The notes under the pieces were generated by a model. It did not search any database and was not told the DNA's origin. It saw only the letters and a program-made list of their open reading frames with translations. 64,000 bases of DNA from Gaeumannomyces sp. JS-464 (taxonomy: Eukaryota; Ascomycota; Sordariomycetes; Magnaporthales; Magnaporthaceae). The position numbers and the translations under genes are program-made. Positions 1 to 12,570 of the stretch are shown here, one piece after another. The stretch's first letter is position 1. Every line of letters starts with the position of its first letter. The stretch is taken from positions 2,728,001 to 2,792,000 of the forward strand of contig NGZR01000003.1 of the NCBI GenBank assembly GCA_002197995.1, read 5' to 3'.

Positions 1-1
1 G

Positions 2-528
2 GCAAGCATCGACTTTTACTCGCGCGTCCTGGGAATGACACACATGTTCTCCCTGAGCGCGCACCCAAAGTACAAGATCAGCTACCTCGGCCACCCAGCC
101 GGAGGGCGCAACGGCAGCGCCTACATGCCGCCGGCCGAGCTGGCCCGCCTCAAGAACAACGTCCAGGGCCTCCTGGAGCTGCTCAGCATCGAGCCCGACG
201 CGACAGACCCCCCGCTGCGCAGGCCCGAGGCGTCGACCGTCCGCACCAGCACCTTGTCTCACCTGGGCCTCGTCGTGCCGGACCCGCTCGCGGCTCAGGA
301 GCGGTTCCGGAGGCTGGGCGTGCCGATCCTCAAGGAGTGGGACGCCGAGTTCCCCGCCGACTCCCCACGGGGCGCCCTCGCGCTCGCGTACGGGACGGGC
401 CTGCTGCCGAGGGCGGGGCGGGGGATGCTGTAGCCAGGGATATCCTCGCGGCATTCAGGTCGATTGCCAAGGCAATCCTCATGATTGCGGATCCTGACGG
501 TAACCTGATAGAGGTGCAGCCACTTTAA
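2..528 (+). CDS. Glyoxalase/VOC-superfamily protein, 5' partial, one frame break
   Basis: The N-terminus lies outside the window. The visible part opens with IDFYSRVLGM, the typical first beta-alpha unit of a vicinal-oxygen-chelate (glyoxalase I-like) metalloenzyme. A second half-module starts at TLSHLGLVVPD, whose His is a likely metal ligand, and the C-terminus IADPDGNLIEVQPL ends in the family's DPDG..IE signature with the metal-binding Glu. The reading frame changes near 420-424, inside a run of five G. One more G would give GRGDAVARDILAAF and join both halves. A 50-nt intron at 388-437 is formally possible but has no branch-point motif. The likely role is aldehyde or lactoylglutathione chemistry; the substrate cannot be told. 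Confidence 0.75.
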   Translation, partial: KHRLLLARPGNDTHVLPERAPKVQDQLPRPPSRRAQRQRLHAAGRAGPPQEQRPGPPGAAQHRARRDRPPAAQARGVDRPHQHLVSPGPRRAGPARGSGAVPEAGRADPQGVGRRVPRRLPTGRPRARVRDGPAAEGGAGDAVARDILAAFRSIAKAILMIADPDGNLIEVQPL

Positions 529-637
529 TGAGGGGAATCCGTTCAGCAGCTGAGCCTGGCGGCGCAGTCTTGTCGCCGTTGTTGTGCCGGCTACGCAACT
601 CCAGAAGGAGGATATCTTGACCATGTCAGCGCCGTAG

Positions 638-2895
638 CTACAGCATGCAGTCGACGACCCGGGTCAGGTGACTTGGCAACACTGGCACCTTCTCAAAGTC
701 AGCCAGCTGCAGGGCATTGTCGAAGGCCCGTGTGATCTCCCAAGCGTTCATCGTAATCTTTGAAAGTGGCTCTACAGCTGCGAGCCAGGCGTTCCGGGTG
801 TGTGCGGCATCGGCGGCCGGTTCGGTGGGGGATTCGTCCCCGAACTTCCGCTTTCCTGCTCCCCCAACAGTGCCGGCCAGTCCTCGCTCCAGCAGGACAT
901 CGACCAGGTTGCTCCACACGACCCTGCGATTAGCCTCGTCGAGCAGGTCAAACTTGAGGCTGAAGGAAAACGCCGACTTCAGCTTCTCGTCGAAGATGTG
1001 AGCACAGCTTGTGGTGAGGATCAGGACGTCGTTGAAGTCCTCGAAAACGCGGAGCAGATAAAAGACGAGGCTTATTCGCTCCGTCTGGCTGGGAATGGAT
1101 TCGTTCTGCTGCTGGAGGAGACTGTCCGCATCTTCTAGCAGCACCATGCCGCCCCACCTCTTTGCGAGCGCAAACTTGGGATCGAGGCGCGCCTGGACGT
1201 CCTCCAGGTTGATGGGGATATCTCTGCAGGCCACCCGAAACAGCGGCTTCTTGAGGAGATCGGCCATCATTTCCGCCGTAAAAGTTTTCCCCGTTCCGGA
1301 AGGGCCGTGGAACAAGCTCGTGAGTCCTCCGCGCCGGGCGTTTCTGCCGCGACTGTGAGCCATCAACTGCGTCAACACCTGCAGTTTCTGCGTGCTGACA
1401 GCCGGTTTGGTGTTGGGAAGCTTTGTTAGAACAAGTGTTTGAACTTTTTCGGGCGCAACTTGTTCTAGATTTTCGTGATTGGTCTCCATGTCAGTAGTAG
1501 GACGTGGACGGACTAGTGCGCAAGGGTGGTGAAAATAGCTTTATGTACTTACCCCAGGTTCCTCGGCGGAGATTGTAAACCGGGATCGTGCTAGGGAATA
1601 CTAATGACTGGAGACCGGTAGGCGGTCTGGTCAGTTTTGGTATTCCCGGGGCTGATGGCGCAAGCGAAGGATTTAGGCGGATATATTCGTCGATATCGAT
1701 CAAACATCTTCCGTGTTGCTGTGAGATACCTCGCTCTCGATGGTCAGCAACGGCGCAGTTTCGCCAGCAGGTTGGAATATCAAATGCGGGAATACATGTA
1801 ATGAAAGTATACGGACCAAGTCGAGGTCGTGATGGGGGTCCGACTGGTGCTGGTAGTAGCCTCCATTCTTAATGGCCCACATGTTCGTTCCGCGACGCTC
1901 GAGCCCGGCGCGAATCTCCCCGCCGACAAACGCGACTGGGCGAAGGATCCAGCCGCGTACGTTAACTTCCGAGCTCTCGTTTATTGCATTGAAATCAACC
2001 TCCAGATCCACTGCGATGGGCTCGAATGCCCGCGGACGAAATGCGTACGACCAGGCATTGACCACCCACTTGTCTATGTAACCGCCGCGGTCGATACACC
2101 ACACATCCTCCAGTCGCAGCCATGACGCAGCGATGTAACACTGCGCTCCCTCGGCAAGCTCATCGACCAAGGCGTCTCCAGGACGGACAAGGAACGGCAT
2201 TGTCAACCTGGATACGAGCCCCTGGCTGAGCCTGACGGCGATCTGCTTGTGAACCGGGCCGTACGTGCTGGAGAGCCACGAGGCAAGCGCGCGCAGCAGC
2301 TCCCCCTGCCTCTCGGGCATGGATTCGGGCAACGGCCGGTCGCCGTACAGCCACCAGAAACAAAAGGTGACTCCAACGGCGCGGTGAAGTCCCAAGCCGG
2401 AAAGTCAGTCGTGAATGTTGACTGGGCCTGGAGGAATTGCTTGAGCCCAGCAATTAGCTCATCGGACTGCAGCTCGATTGTCTCTCTGACGGGGCTAGGC
2501 GGGGCGATGGGTAGTGCCTCGGGCTCTGCGTCTGGGCTCCGCGGGGGCTGCGTTGCCTGGTAGCCATGTCGGTAGTACTTCCGGACCACGAAGGCGACCT
2601 CGGACAGTTGTCGAGACTGCTCGGTGCCGTCCATGACCGGGGCCTGTCCACTGAGCCGTAGCTGTCGGGCCTGGCCCGAGGCCCAGGACCACGACGGCGG
2701 TTCACAGAAGACAGCCTCCTCGCCCTCGATCAGGTGAAGCTCGTGGCAGGCGTTCGCCGGCACCCCATTCGGCCCACCTGGCTGGGCAGCTTGGTCGGCT
2801 TGGGCCGCAGCAGCTTGGGCGGCAGGCATGGCGGCGATCAATGCTTGCGCGCTCGTGGCTGGAGCGGGCGCCCCGTTCGTGAAATCGAAATCCAT
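638..2895 (-). CDS. AAA-ATPase domain protein with degenerate catalytic motifs
   Basis: A fungal-type AAA protein: a long N-terminal region containing FCFWWLYG and VRGWILRPV, then a C-terminal AAA module. Walker A is GPSGTGKT. Walker B reads MVLLEDAD, swapping the usual D-E order. Sensor 1 is TTSC rather than TTNR, and the position of the usual arginine finger (KSR) reads KSA, so hydrolysis may be lost. Two introns are inferred: 1719-1795 (branch CTGAC; next exon begins GRCLIDIDEY) and 1465-1552 (GTAAGT...CTAG, joining NLRRGTW to QVAPEKV). A one-base break at about 2378 separates the first 170 codons from the rest; adding a C gives DFTAPVGVTFCFWW. The start at 2895 is the only good ATG. Function unknown; relatives are remodelling ATPases. 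Confidence 0.8.
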
Positions 2896-3604
2896 ATCCA
2901 GCGTGAGCTATCGAGATCAGGACGAGTCCCGCGTGAGATCGCTTTGTCAGTAATAGGACGAGAATGCAAGAAAACCAACTGGGACGAGAACAGAAACGAA
3001 CGAAAATAAAAATAGAGAAGCCTGCGTTGAACAATGTTTCCCTTCCAGAGGAGGCTGTTGATGGGAAAGGCTGGAGGAAGCGCCCGACGCACGGGATACT
3101 CGCGCCTTCTGGTGCGCCATCGAGCTCCAGGTAGATTCCCCGCGAGCCGTGGAGGGTGCACTTCCCTTGTCGCCTGCATGCTCCCCGCCGCCTGTCACAT
3201 TCAGCTTCCACTAAGCTGTCAGCATGGGGAAATTGGCACACTCGCTGATGCACCATGCTTCTTGGAAGCGTAATCCCTCGCCATGCACTGTAGGTGCGGC
3301 TTCGCTGCCTTCAAATATCTACTCAAATATCTACAACGGCGAGTTACTGCGCTGGAATGGGGTATTTAATATTTGTGTCGATTACTCCGAAAGCAATCTC
3401 AATGTGGCCGCCAACCGGCGTTCTGTATCCAACCTTCATGAGCTGACAGCCTCGGCTATGCCTGCGCTGAAGATTCTTGACAAAAATAAAGCCGAGCTTT
3501 TGTGCGCCCTTGATGCAAAGTCTTCCGAGAGAAGACACTAATGATACAAGAATGTGGGAGAAAGAAGAAGAGGAAATAAAAGATGATTGGTCGGTGATGT
3601 CATC
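2896..3604. other. Intergenic
   Basis: Upstream of the AAA gene and downstream of the Ser/Pro-rich gene, both on the minus strand. Only short open frames with no protein-like composition; probably the AAA gene promoter. Nothing else seen. Confidence 0.5.
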
Positions 3605-5957
3605 TCAGTCCACATCAGGGGAAGCAGGCATTTTATCGTCATCCTCGGACGAATCCTCCACAGTCGGCTTCTGGTACTTGGTGCCGGAGCGGGCAATGTA
3701 GTCCCGGAGCATGGCGCCGACATCGGGGATGATCTCGAAGTTGCTGCTGACTGACATGCCGGTCCCCTGCCTGTTGGGCGCGTTGTCGCGCTGCTGCACG
3801 TGCTGTCCCCGTCGGGCCTGTTGGATCTGCGCCCTGAGCACGCGAGCCCTCCGCTCCTCCTCGGTCTCTGGCTTGGCCGCTGGGAGGCGTGGCGAGGTTG
3901 GGTTTGAGGTCTGCGCCGGTGGAGTCCGCGGTGGCTCGGGTCGCGACGAGGTGGCGGTGGTGGAGTGGTTGTAGTGGGGACGGCGGGGACAGCAGGGGCC
4001 TTCCCCTTTCGAGATGATGATGCTCTCGGCGTTGCTTGGTTGTTGGATAGCGCACGAGGAGGCATGCTGGATGGCCTGGCATTCCCCCGTCGACGTGGCG
4101 GGGGGAACGAGCCGGCGCTGGATGGGCGGCTGTCCGACGGGGAGGACCGACCGCTGCCTAGAGATCGAGGCGACGAGGGAACGCTGTTGTTGTTCCGCTG
4201 ATGCCTAGGCGATAGCGACGCCTCGGAGCTGGAGGAGCGGGGTATTGGCGACGAGTTGCCGCTGCTCAAGTTCCGGGGTGAGGACGGGCTGCTGCTGCTG
4301 CTGCTGTTGCCGTTGTTGTTCCTGCGTGACCGGCGCGAGGTGCCAGGCGCGCTCAGCGGCCTGGGAGAGATCAGGGACGAGTCTGAAGTCCGGTTGGACG
4401 CGGCAGACGTGCACAGGGGAGTAGTGACGTTGTTGTGGCGCGACCGCCGAGGAGAAGGGGACGAGTCAGAGGTGGCGGATGCGCGGGGCGAGGTGAGAGA
4501 CGAGTCCGACTCGTGGAACGATGCGCTAGACGAGCCCGGGGCGCGCGGGGACAGGGCCGAGGAGCTAGATGCGTGAGGCGACGAATTCGAAACCCGCGAC
4601 TCTGGCCGCTTCTTTCTGCTCTGGGAGCTGCGGTTGCCGTTCGGCTGCTGCTGCTCGCTTGGCGGTTCCCTGCCCCGCGGCTCATCGTCAGAGCTGGAGT
4701 TGTGCTGGTTGCCGCGCCTTCTTCTCCTCTGCCGGCGTTTCGGTTGTTGTTGATGTTGCTCCTCCACCTCCGGCGTGTCCCCTTGCCGCTCCCGCTGGAT
4801 CGGCTGGGGAGACTGGAGTTTGCGCTCCTGGGGCTGTTTGTTATCCGGGCTTTTGGGGCGGGATTGTTCGCTGGCTTCGGTCGGTTGCGATTTGTGCTCC
4901 GTAGCCTGGTCTGGCTGATGTGGCGGCTCTTGGGGTGTTTGTTGCCCTTCAGCTTGAGGTTTCGATTGCGGTTCAGGCTCTTTCTCAGACTGCTTCTCAG
5001 GCTGCACCGACTTCTCCTGTGGTGGCGAAGGTGACTTCTCCTGGGCTTGCTGTTCCGATTTCTGTTCTGCTTTCTGGTCTGCAGCTTGATCCGTCTTCTG
5101 CTCTGCCCTTCTCGTCTGTTTTCTGTTCGCCCTCCTTCTTAGTTTGCCCCTGTGCGGGCTGCGCTTGACTTTTCTGTGCCTCCTGCTCGGCCTGGGCCTT
5201 TGCGACGGCGGCGGCCTGCTCCTCGGGGTCAGCTCTTCCTCGATGACAGGCCTCCTGGTCTTGAGCTCGCGGCGCACTAGCTCCAGCTCAATGACGATCT
5301 TGCCGGGCGCCTTCTTCTTCAGCAGGTCACCGTCGCGGTCAAAGTAGAGACCCCAGACGCCACCATCCTCGTAGACGGCGCAGAAGCCCTCCCAGCCCGA
5401 GAGGGTCAGGCGCCTGTCCTGGCGAGTAACGTCCCAGGGCCCGGTTATCTGCCCCTCGGAGACCTGGCGGTTGCCGAAGCGGACCTGATGCGTCTCGACG
5501 TCGACAAAGATCCAGTTCATGATCGGAGCCTCGTCTGTGATGGTGCTGACTAGGCCCGAGTAGCGCGCCTCCGGGTAGGGGAGGAAGTAGCCTAGGAAGG
5601 GGTGGCCGAAGGGCTGGTCGTGCAGGACGCCAGTGTCGACAAAACACTATTTGTTGGTCGGCCATGTTAGGAGCTATGGTGCGCACCGTCATGAAGACTA
5701 AACCAAGGCATGTAATATGGGGTCCGAGGAGGAAAGCAAGAAAAAGACAAAGCACATACGCGGCCGCCCGACAGGACGATCTGCCTGCCTTCCAGTGCCG
5801 GAGTATACTGGGACCCTTTGGGGCAGTGGACGATGAGGTTCTGCTTGCGGCTCCGGTGCTCCTCGCGGCGCGACTTGGACTGCGAGGCGCGGATGCCCTC
5901 GGCGGAGCCGAAGACAGTACCGAAGCCGCCGATGAAGGTGATCATGGTGAGCACCAT
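3605..5957 (-). CDS. Conserved fungal protein of unknown function with Ser/Pro/Gln-rich tail
   Basis: The N-terminal part (GGFGTVFGSAEGIRAS, then EGRQIVLSGGR, DTGVLHDQPFGHPFLGYF, DEAPIMNWIFVDVET, GWEGFCAVYEDGGVWGLYFD) resembles a globular domain recurring in filamentous-fungal proteins; no function is known to me. An intron at 5647-5759 (GTATGT...ATAG) joins the first two exons. The tail is low complexity: an E/A/Q/K stretch, a long Ser/Pro/Arg stretch, then a conserved-looking acidic end (FEIIPDVGAMLRDYIARSGT). The frame shifts at 5225-5228, returns at 5106-5108, and shifts again near 3950, so the continuous 660-codon frame is not wholly the real protein. Start taken at the ATG before VLTMITF; an in-frame ATG at 6053 would add 32 residues. 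Confidence 0.7.
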
Positions 5958-8866
5958 CTTGGCTACTATGCGGGCCTCCGTCTGGAGGCGGGGCGGGGGG
6001 CTTCGTTGCTTCGCGGTTGCGGTGATGGGCGCGCTCCAGGCGCTCTCCGACAAGTTATGAAGGTAGAGCTATACTAGAAGTGAAAGTAATAATAGAAAGG
6101 GGAAAAAAAGAGGGTATGAGGGGATGCCCAACGAGAGCTCCGGTAGCTTCGGTGAGGGCAGTAGAGGAGATCGACTCCAGCAAGCTGCCTTCTCGTTTGA
6201 GGATGTCGTGTTTCCTGCAACCTGGACCAGGAGCAGATCAATGCGAGGGAAAGGGGGAAGGTCGGAAAGAGAAGGAAGAGAGCAGTTGGATGGCGAGTTG
6301 GAAGATGGGATGGGCCGAGCAGGGTGGTTCACGAGACGTGGCGGTAGACATGGGCAATCTGCGAATTCCATGACCCTGCACCGTCGATTGGGCCATGGAC
6401 AGGTGCAGTAGCGGCAGGGCTATAGCGCGCGGCAGCTGCAAGAAACAACAGAGACTCCGTCTGGGCCTCTTGGTGCCGGGGCGGCGATGGGGCCGTTTGG
6501 CCGTCCGGCGAGCCGAACGAAAACAGAGGGCGGCTGCTATTGGACAGGCCCAGGCCAGCCAGCCGGAAGGGGCGCCCGGAAGACGTGGAACAAGGGTGGT
6601 GGTTGTGTGCAGCCCCGTCGAGCCATCTTGTGTTTCAGGGGGGCACGGCAGGCGGGCGGCGACGACAATATCGCCATGCAAGTGTGTTTGGTGTGTGAGG
6701 AAGGGTGCTCGATATTACGTGCAGTGCGGTCGCAGCTGTTGCACAGGGCGCGCGCCGCCGAGAGCATGGTGGGGAAAACGGGGTTGCGGGTCTCACCCCG
6801 GGAGTTATTTCAGACTGACTAAAATCGTTCGAGATGGCGGGAGCTGTTTCATTGTGGGTCGGGACGCCCTCTTGAAGGGGCTGGTGTGGCAGAGAGGAGA
6901 TCATCGGCCGATGGCGATTTGGACCAGACTGGACTCCTTTCAGAATCCGGCTGCGCAGGTCAGCTAAAATTGGTGCGAGCCGTGCGCGACTTGGTTGTGG
7001 GGCGCCAGCTAGAGCCGCAACGCTGGAATCCGTGATGGCCTCATTGTGGATAAGCTTTTGGGCCCTTCAAGATTGGACATCGGACCAGGGCCATCGAGCC
7101 CAGGACCCTGAATTCCGATTTTGGGAGCGCGACCCAAACGAACAAGCCGGACGGGACACGCGAAATAGGCAATAGGGGTTCACGGCGGCAACACCAAACC
7201 GCACCACACCATCTCCCCCAGACTGCACACCTAGGTGCGTAACCGTGCCCGACATCCAGGGTCGGGGTCCGGCCTGGGTGCGGTGCGGTGCTACACGTAC
7301 AGGCAATTCGTGCAACGTGCAGCTTGAGCTGGACCACCCCACGCTGGACTTGGACTGCATGCGCGGGTACAACCTCGGCAGACGGCAACTCGACGGCGGC
7401 GGGCATCTCCTACAGGCGACGTGCGCGCCCGCCCGTCTCGAGGCAGGCGGTTGAGGCAGGTGTATCCGAGAGGCCGGCCGCGTCCGAACGGGCGGTCGAA
7501 GCCAGCTGGTGGGAGCGAGCGCTGTTTGCTGCAATAGCATGGCCAACATTAATCCCCTCACGATTCATCGCCCTGCAGGCGAGGCGTCAATGCCGTGGCC
7601 AGCTGAGCGCGACGTGTCGCCTAGGGAATGGGTCCGATGGCTGGCTACTGGCTGCACACCGGGAAAAGTCGCTAGGTGCTTGCCTGGGCAGGTGTCGATT
7701 TCCGCCATCGAAATGCCGGCTTCTGCTTGCAGGCTGAAATTGAAGTCGCATCAACACCTTGGCAGAATAATCCCCGGCAGCTGCGGTGTGGGTCCCCCAG
7801 ACTTCGAAATCGCCCTGCAGCATGCGACCGAGAGCCCAAGCTTCATGTTTTTTTTTTTTCTCGTTTTCTTTTTCGGGAAAAAAGCTTCCTGGCGAGAGCT
7901 TCCCTGGATGCGGATTGGCGAGCGCAGCTGTGGGGCAGGCTGCGGGAACCCTGGGCTTGGACGCAGGGACCCTCAACAGCCGGTCCAGCCGGCAAGGCGC
8001 CTCCCAGCTGCTTGTTTTGTGCGCCCGGGTACTCTGGACGAGTCAAGCTGGGCTCATTGTTGCGATCCGATTCATCTGTGTTTTTGCTCTTGTGCGAGCC
8101 TGACACTCGATGGGCGGCCGGCTGACGGCAGGGAGCCATGCTGCACATCCGCCTAGCGCTACCTGGTTCTGGCTTGGCTGGGGAGTTCGGACGGAAGAGA
8201 AGAAATGAAGGACGATAGGCCAAAAGCAGCCATGCAGCCAACAACGACTGGCCTGGGGGCCCTCACAGTAGGTTACCTACTATACCTAGACAGCTGCTCC
8301 GTCGTTACACGCTCGACGCCTCGCACGGGGATCATGGGCCGATGAATCGTCCGGCTATGCTTGCGTCGAGTTCTACGCGAGATGGCATATGGGGTCGTCC
8401 AAACCAGCGACAGAGGAAACACGGGGCCACAATGTGCAGATGCGCATAGATGTGGCGGCCAACGAGGCCAGCCGCAGCAAACAAAGGGCCCTACTGCACC
8501 GTGGCCGTGCGACCCTACTCCATGCCGCCGAGCCGACCGGCGAGGGCCTGGGGTTTCGCAGTGAGCAGTTGAGTCGTATGATGTCCTCGCTCCGACGGCC
8601 AGGGTCCCCGGTCCATCCCCACACGATCCCGGACCGGGGCCCGGCTCAGTAGGGGGCTCCCCCGAGACTGGTAGCGCACCACGACGCGGCGTGCGCCGAC
8701 GGGGCACGCTGCCCTTCGCTTGCTGGCCTTCCAGAAGCTCGACGGCCCAGACCGGTGCGTGGGTTTCGGGAAGCATGCTTGGGGGCGACGGCAATAATAC
8801 GTGCCCGGCCCTCCTTCCCTCGAGCCCTATGTGCATAAAGGGCCCTGCCCGCCAACTCGTTTGACG
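5958..8866. other. Long intergenic region
   Basis: About 2.9 kb between divergent genes at 5957 (minus) and 8867 (plus). Open frames of 100-215 codons exist on both strands, but they overlap one another, have compositions dictated by GC content, and show no recognisable domain. It probably holds both promoters and 5' UTRs. A pure T run lies near 7850. Confidence 0.45.
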
Positions 8867-10450
8867 ATGGATTCTGATCTCTCTACTCAGCAGCAAGCCT
8901 CTCCAGCAGCAGCAGCAGCAGCAGCAAGAAGATCAGACGAGTCTAGAAGACCCGCATCCAGAAATCGCAAACGAACAAGTTGGTCCTCCCGCCCCAGCAT
9001 CACCTCGGTTTCGGCTCTGCCCATCTCCTCTGCTTCAAAACCCCTTCCTCCCGCTGCTCCTCAGAAGCCTCCTCCTGCTCCCCTGCCACAACCCCTTCCA
9101 GATCTCCAGTCCGAACTTCCCCCAGCCGCCACCACGTTGTCCAACACGCAGAAAAAGCGGTCGTCACGAGCTGGAAAACGATCATCGCAAGCCGGATCAA
9201 ACAGCCAGACCAGAAAAGACAACAGGACTGCAACCCCGTCCCCAACACCCCCAACCACACCTGAGCCCCCAGAACCAGCACCGGCATCAAAGCCAGACCC
9301 CAAGAAGCCGCTGCCCCCACCCAACAAAGCCCCTGCTCCCGAACCCAAGCCCGCTCCCACTCCCGCCCCTGTTCCTGTTCCTGCAGAGCAGAAGCAGCAG
9401 CAGCCGCGCCCACCTCCTGTACAAAAACCAGCTCCGGCTCCAGAACCGGAGACTGAAAAGCCAGCACCTCCCCCTCCGCCTCGCAGAACCCTTTCCTTCC
9501 GGCTTCCTGTCCGAGTAGCATCAGAAAACCCAACTTCTGCAGAAGTCACTTCCCCAGCCCAGAGCCGCAACAGAGCCCTTTCTCTCCCTGAGCAATCTGA
9601 GCCGTCCACCCCTGCCACGCCCTCTCACACACGGAGCCAGTCTTCATCCCACCGGCGCCTTTCGCAAAACATCAACCGTTTTTCCCTTTCCTCCATCGGT
9701 GAACTCGCTACTCCACGGTTCGCGCCAGAGCCGCAAGTCGACCCTATACAGAGAGTCTCTGACAGCCCTGAAAGCAACTCTTCCACCAATTCTCCTGCCG
9801 AACAGTTTCTTCTCGAACGAGGCCTGCCCATCGACGTGCCCCTCGGAAAAGTCCCTTCGCCTCTCATCTACCAATCCGTTCTCGAGTCCCAGCTCAACAG
9901 CTACCTCGCCACAATGTCCGCCCAGTAAGTTTTTGCGAGTCCCCCTGTCCCGTCTCGGAAACAAGCCCTGGCCCTGTGGCCGCACGCGCCTGGCCTTATC
10001 TGCCGCCAAGGACGATCCGGCCTGTGCCCCCGACACGGACCGAAACCCACCACCGTCGGACCCACTCGTTTTACTGACACCGACAACCAACCACAACACA
10101 GGGCCGCCAAGACTCCCGATGTCGCTGCTGCCCAGCAGTACCAGCAGACCCCTCCCAACATGAACATGAGGATGCAGATGCCCTCCAACGCCCTGGTCCA
10201 GCCCGCCCTTCCCGGTCTTTCCGGCACCGCCAACGGCCCCGTCGGTACGTTTTGCTGCTGATCCCGCTCCGCGCCACCATGGACACCCCTTCTGACATGA
10301 CGTCGCACAGGCAACCTCCTCCGCGGCCCCGTCTCGGCCGACGGCAAGCTCAAGGATGCCGTGCTCACGGTCGGCATCAAGCTCGATCTCGAGGCCGAAG
10401 TTCACCTCACGGCCCGCGTACGTGGTGACATCCTCGTGGGCCTGTATTAA
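8867..10450 (+). CDS. Proline-rich low-complexity protein with conserved C-terminal segment
   Basis: Three exons give 446 codons: 8867-9924, 10102-10244 and 10311-10450. The introns are GTAAGT...ACAG (177 nt) and GTACGT...ACAG (66 nt, branch CTGAC). Residues 1-300 are disordered and rich in Pro, Ser, Ala and Arg, with repeats of the type P-A-P-x-P. The C-terminus after the second intron (NLLRGPVSADGKLK, then IKLDLEAEVHLTARVRGDI) is compact and looks conserved, resembling tails of other fungal proteins of unknown function. No signal peptide or membrane segment. Translation is placed at MDSDLS; an in-frame ATG at 8801 would add 22 residues of poor composition. The exact fit of frames across both introns supports the model. 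Confidence 0.75.
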
Positions 10451-11085
10451 CCAGCTTCCATACACGAGGATACACCTTGATCGCCGTCCTAGGCGCAATG
10501 CCAGGGCGGCGATGATGACGACGACGACAAGGAGGAACAAGCACTAGCTGAGGGCACGCATGGAGAGAGGCAGCAGAGAAATTGGCAGGAAGGATTGGGT
10601 CGTTTGCAAATTTTCGGATATCTTCTTTTTCTTCCCTTCACTTAGCGCGTGGTGGTCCCGCAAAGCATCAACCGGCGTTCGATAACAAGGTCGGTTCGTT
10701 GGTCCTTTTTCTAGGCGGTCCCGGAGATCCCAGAGAGAGAACCGCCGGCCCCCTGGTTCATGATAGGCATACTCACTCATACCCCCCATTTATGGAAATT
10801 GGATTTTTTTTCTCTCAATCTCGCAAAGGCCGCCTCTCATGGCGTTCTCACAACCCCCACAATCCTTTGGTCGCTTTTCTCCCTTGGGCGTCTTGGAGGA
10901 TAAGCTTTTAACCCTGGTTGTGGTGGATAAAGGATGATAATGCCGGCACTCGAGAAATGTTACGCAGGGACTACTACCTGGTTTTAGTCTATTGCCGCTA
11001 ACGCCTTACAGGAATCTTTGATGCCCACTCTTTTCATGCCTGCAGGCCGCCACTCTAATTGTATCTTGTTTCCCCACAATCCTTT
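10451..11085. other. Intergenic, convergent 3' ends
   Basis: Between the 3' ends of the proline-rich gene (plus) and the polyQ gene (minus). AT-richer than its flanks; presumably the two 3' UTRs. No gene seen. Confidence 0.5.
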
Positions 11086-11855
11086 CTACCAGTGCTCAAG
11101 GTCGTAGCACAGCTCCTCGTCGTAATTCTCCCCATCCACATCATAGTATACTTTGGCCTCCATGAGCGAGCGGTGGCCGAGGAGCACGGCCGAGAGCATG
11201 ACCTGCGTGAACTTGGGGTGGAAGAAGAAGCTGTCGATCGGCACCGTCCGGGCTGTGCCCTGAGCGAGCCCCGTCACATCGCCATAGACCACCATGAGCG
11301 AGTGGGGCCCGGGTGCCCGCTGCTGCTGCTCCTGCTCCTGCTTGACCTCCTCACCATCTGCTTCCGCGTCCGCGTCCGCGTCCGCCGTCTTGGCCGCCTC
11401 CGCCATCGACTCGAGCCAGGGCGCAGGATCCGCAGGCGTGTAGGTCCGCCCCCTGCCCGACGCACGCATGCCGGCACCACCGCCGCCACCGCCATTACGA
11501 TCATCGTTGTTGTCATCATCATCATCATCAAGCAGCTCGTCGCGAAACACGACGAGGAACGCCCACGGCACGATGGCGAGGTTGTCGGGCCCGCCGAACC
11601 GGGACGGCCTCGGGTCCTTGTCGCTGGCCATGTGGGTGAGCAGCACGACGCGCAACGACGCCACGGGGCCTAGCAGCGGCGTCAGCGTCGCCGGCCGCAC
11701 CAGCAGCGGCGGGCGCCAGAACTTGTCGTCCTCGGGCGGCCGCGGGATCCGCACCAGCTCCACCGTCCGCTTGCAGCCCGCTGGCGGGAACAAGGCCGAG
11801 CTCTGCCGGCGCTGTTTTGTTGCGCTCGACTGCCGCTTGCTGGTTCGAGAGGGAG

Positions 11856-11932
<77 letters not shown>

Positions 11933-12539
11933 GCGGGGTCGCCGCGGGACACGACCGACGACCTCCTCGAGGCGCCTGCGGTGGAGGCGCCGTTCTTGCC
12001 GGACTTGGATGACTTGCAGGAGCCGCTCCTGGTGGCCGGCTCCGAGGACTGCTTGCTCTGGTCCCCATCGGCCGAGGCCCCTTCGCCTGCCTTGCCGTCC
12101 CCATGGTGCTTGAAGAAAAACCCGACCATCTTGCTGGCTCTACGGCCGTTTCCCCAGCCGATGCTGGGCGCGGGGGCGTCGCTCGCGCCATCAACATTGC
12201 CGGGTCGTTCACTGCCGCCAAGGGATGTCATTAGCCGGTCTCCCGTGCTGTTTGGCGCGCTCTTTCCTCATCGCGCCGTCTGGTTAGTCATGCCAGGTGC
12301 GTCCACAAATGACGGGCTCGGCGCGGGCCCCTCTAGATTCACCGACATACCTTGTAAGCGGCGGGCCAGCCTCCAACCACTGCGTCGATGAAGCTTTCGT
12401 CCAGGGGGTCGATCATGGGAGCCGAGGCAACTCTTTCTGTGCGCCTGGCCCCCGTCCCCGCTCCCAGCTACCCGCCCCAGCGGCGAACGGGGCTGTCGTC
12501 TCCTCGAAAATCTTTTTATCCCCAAAGAAGCTGCCATTG

Positions 12540-12570
<31 letters not shown>

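Noticed and set aside
4435..5034. 199-codon plus-strand frame
   Set aside because: Antisense to the Ser/Pro-rich gene; its Arg/Leu composition simply mirrors the low-complexity coding strand.
11468..12391. 307-codon plus-strand frame with a poly-Cys run
   Set aside because: Shadow of the polyQ gene; the poly-Cys is the other strand of the CAG repeat.
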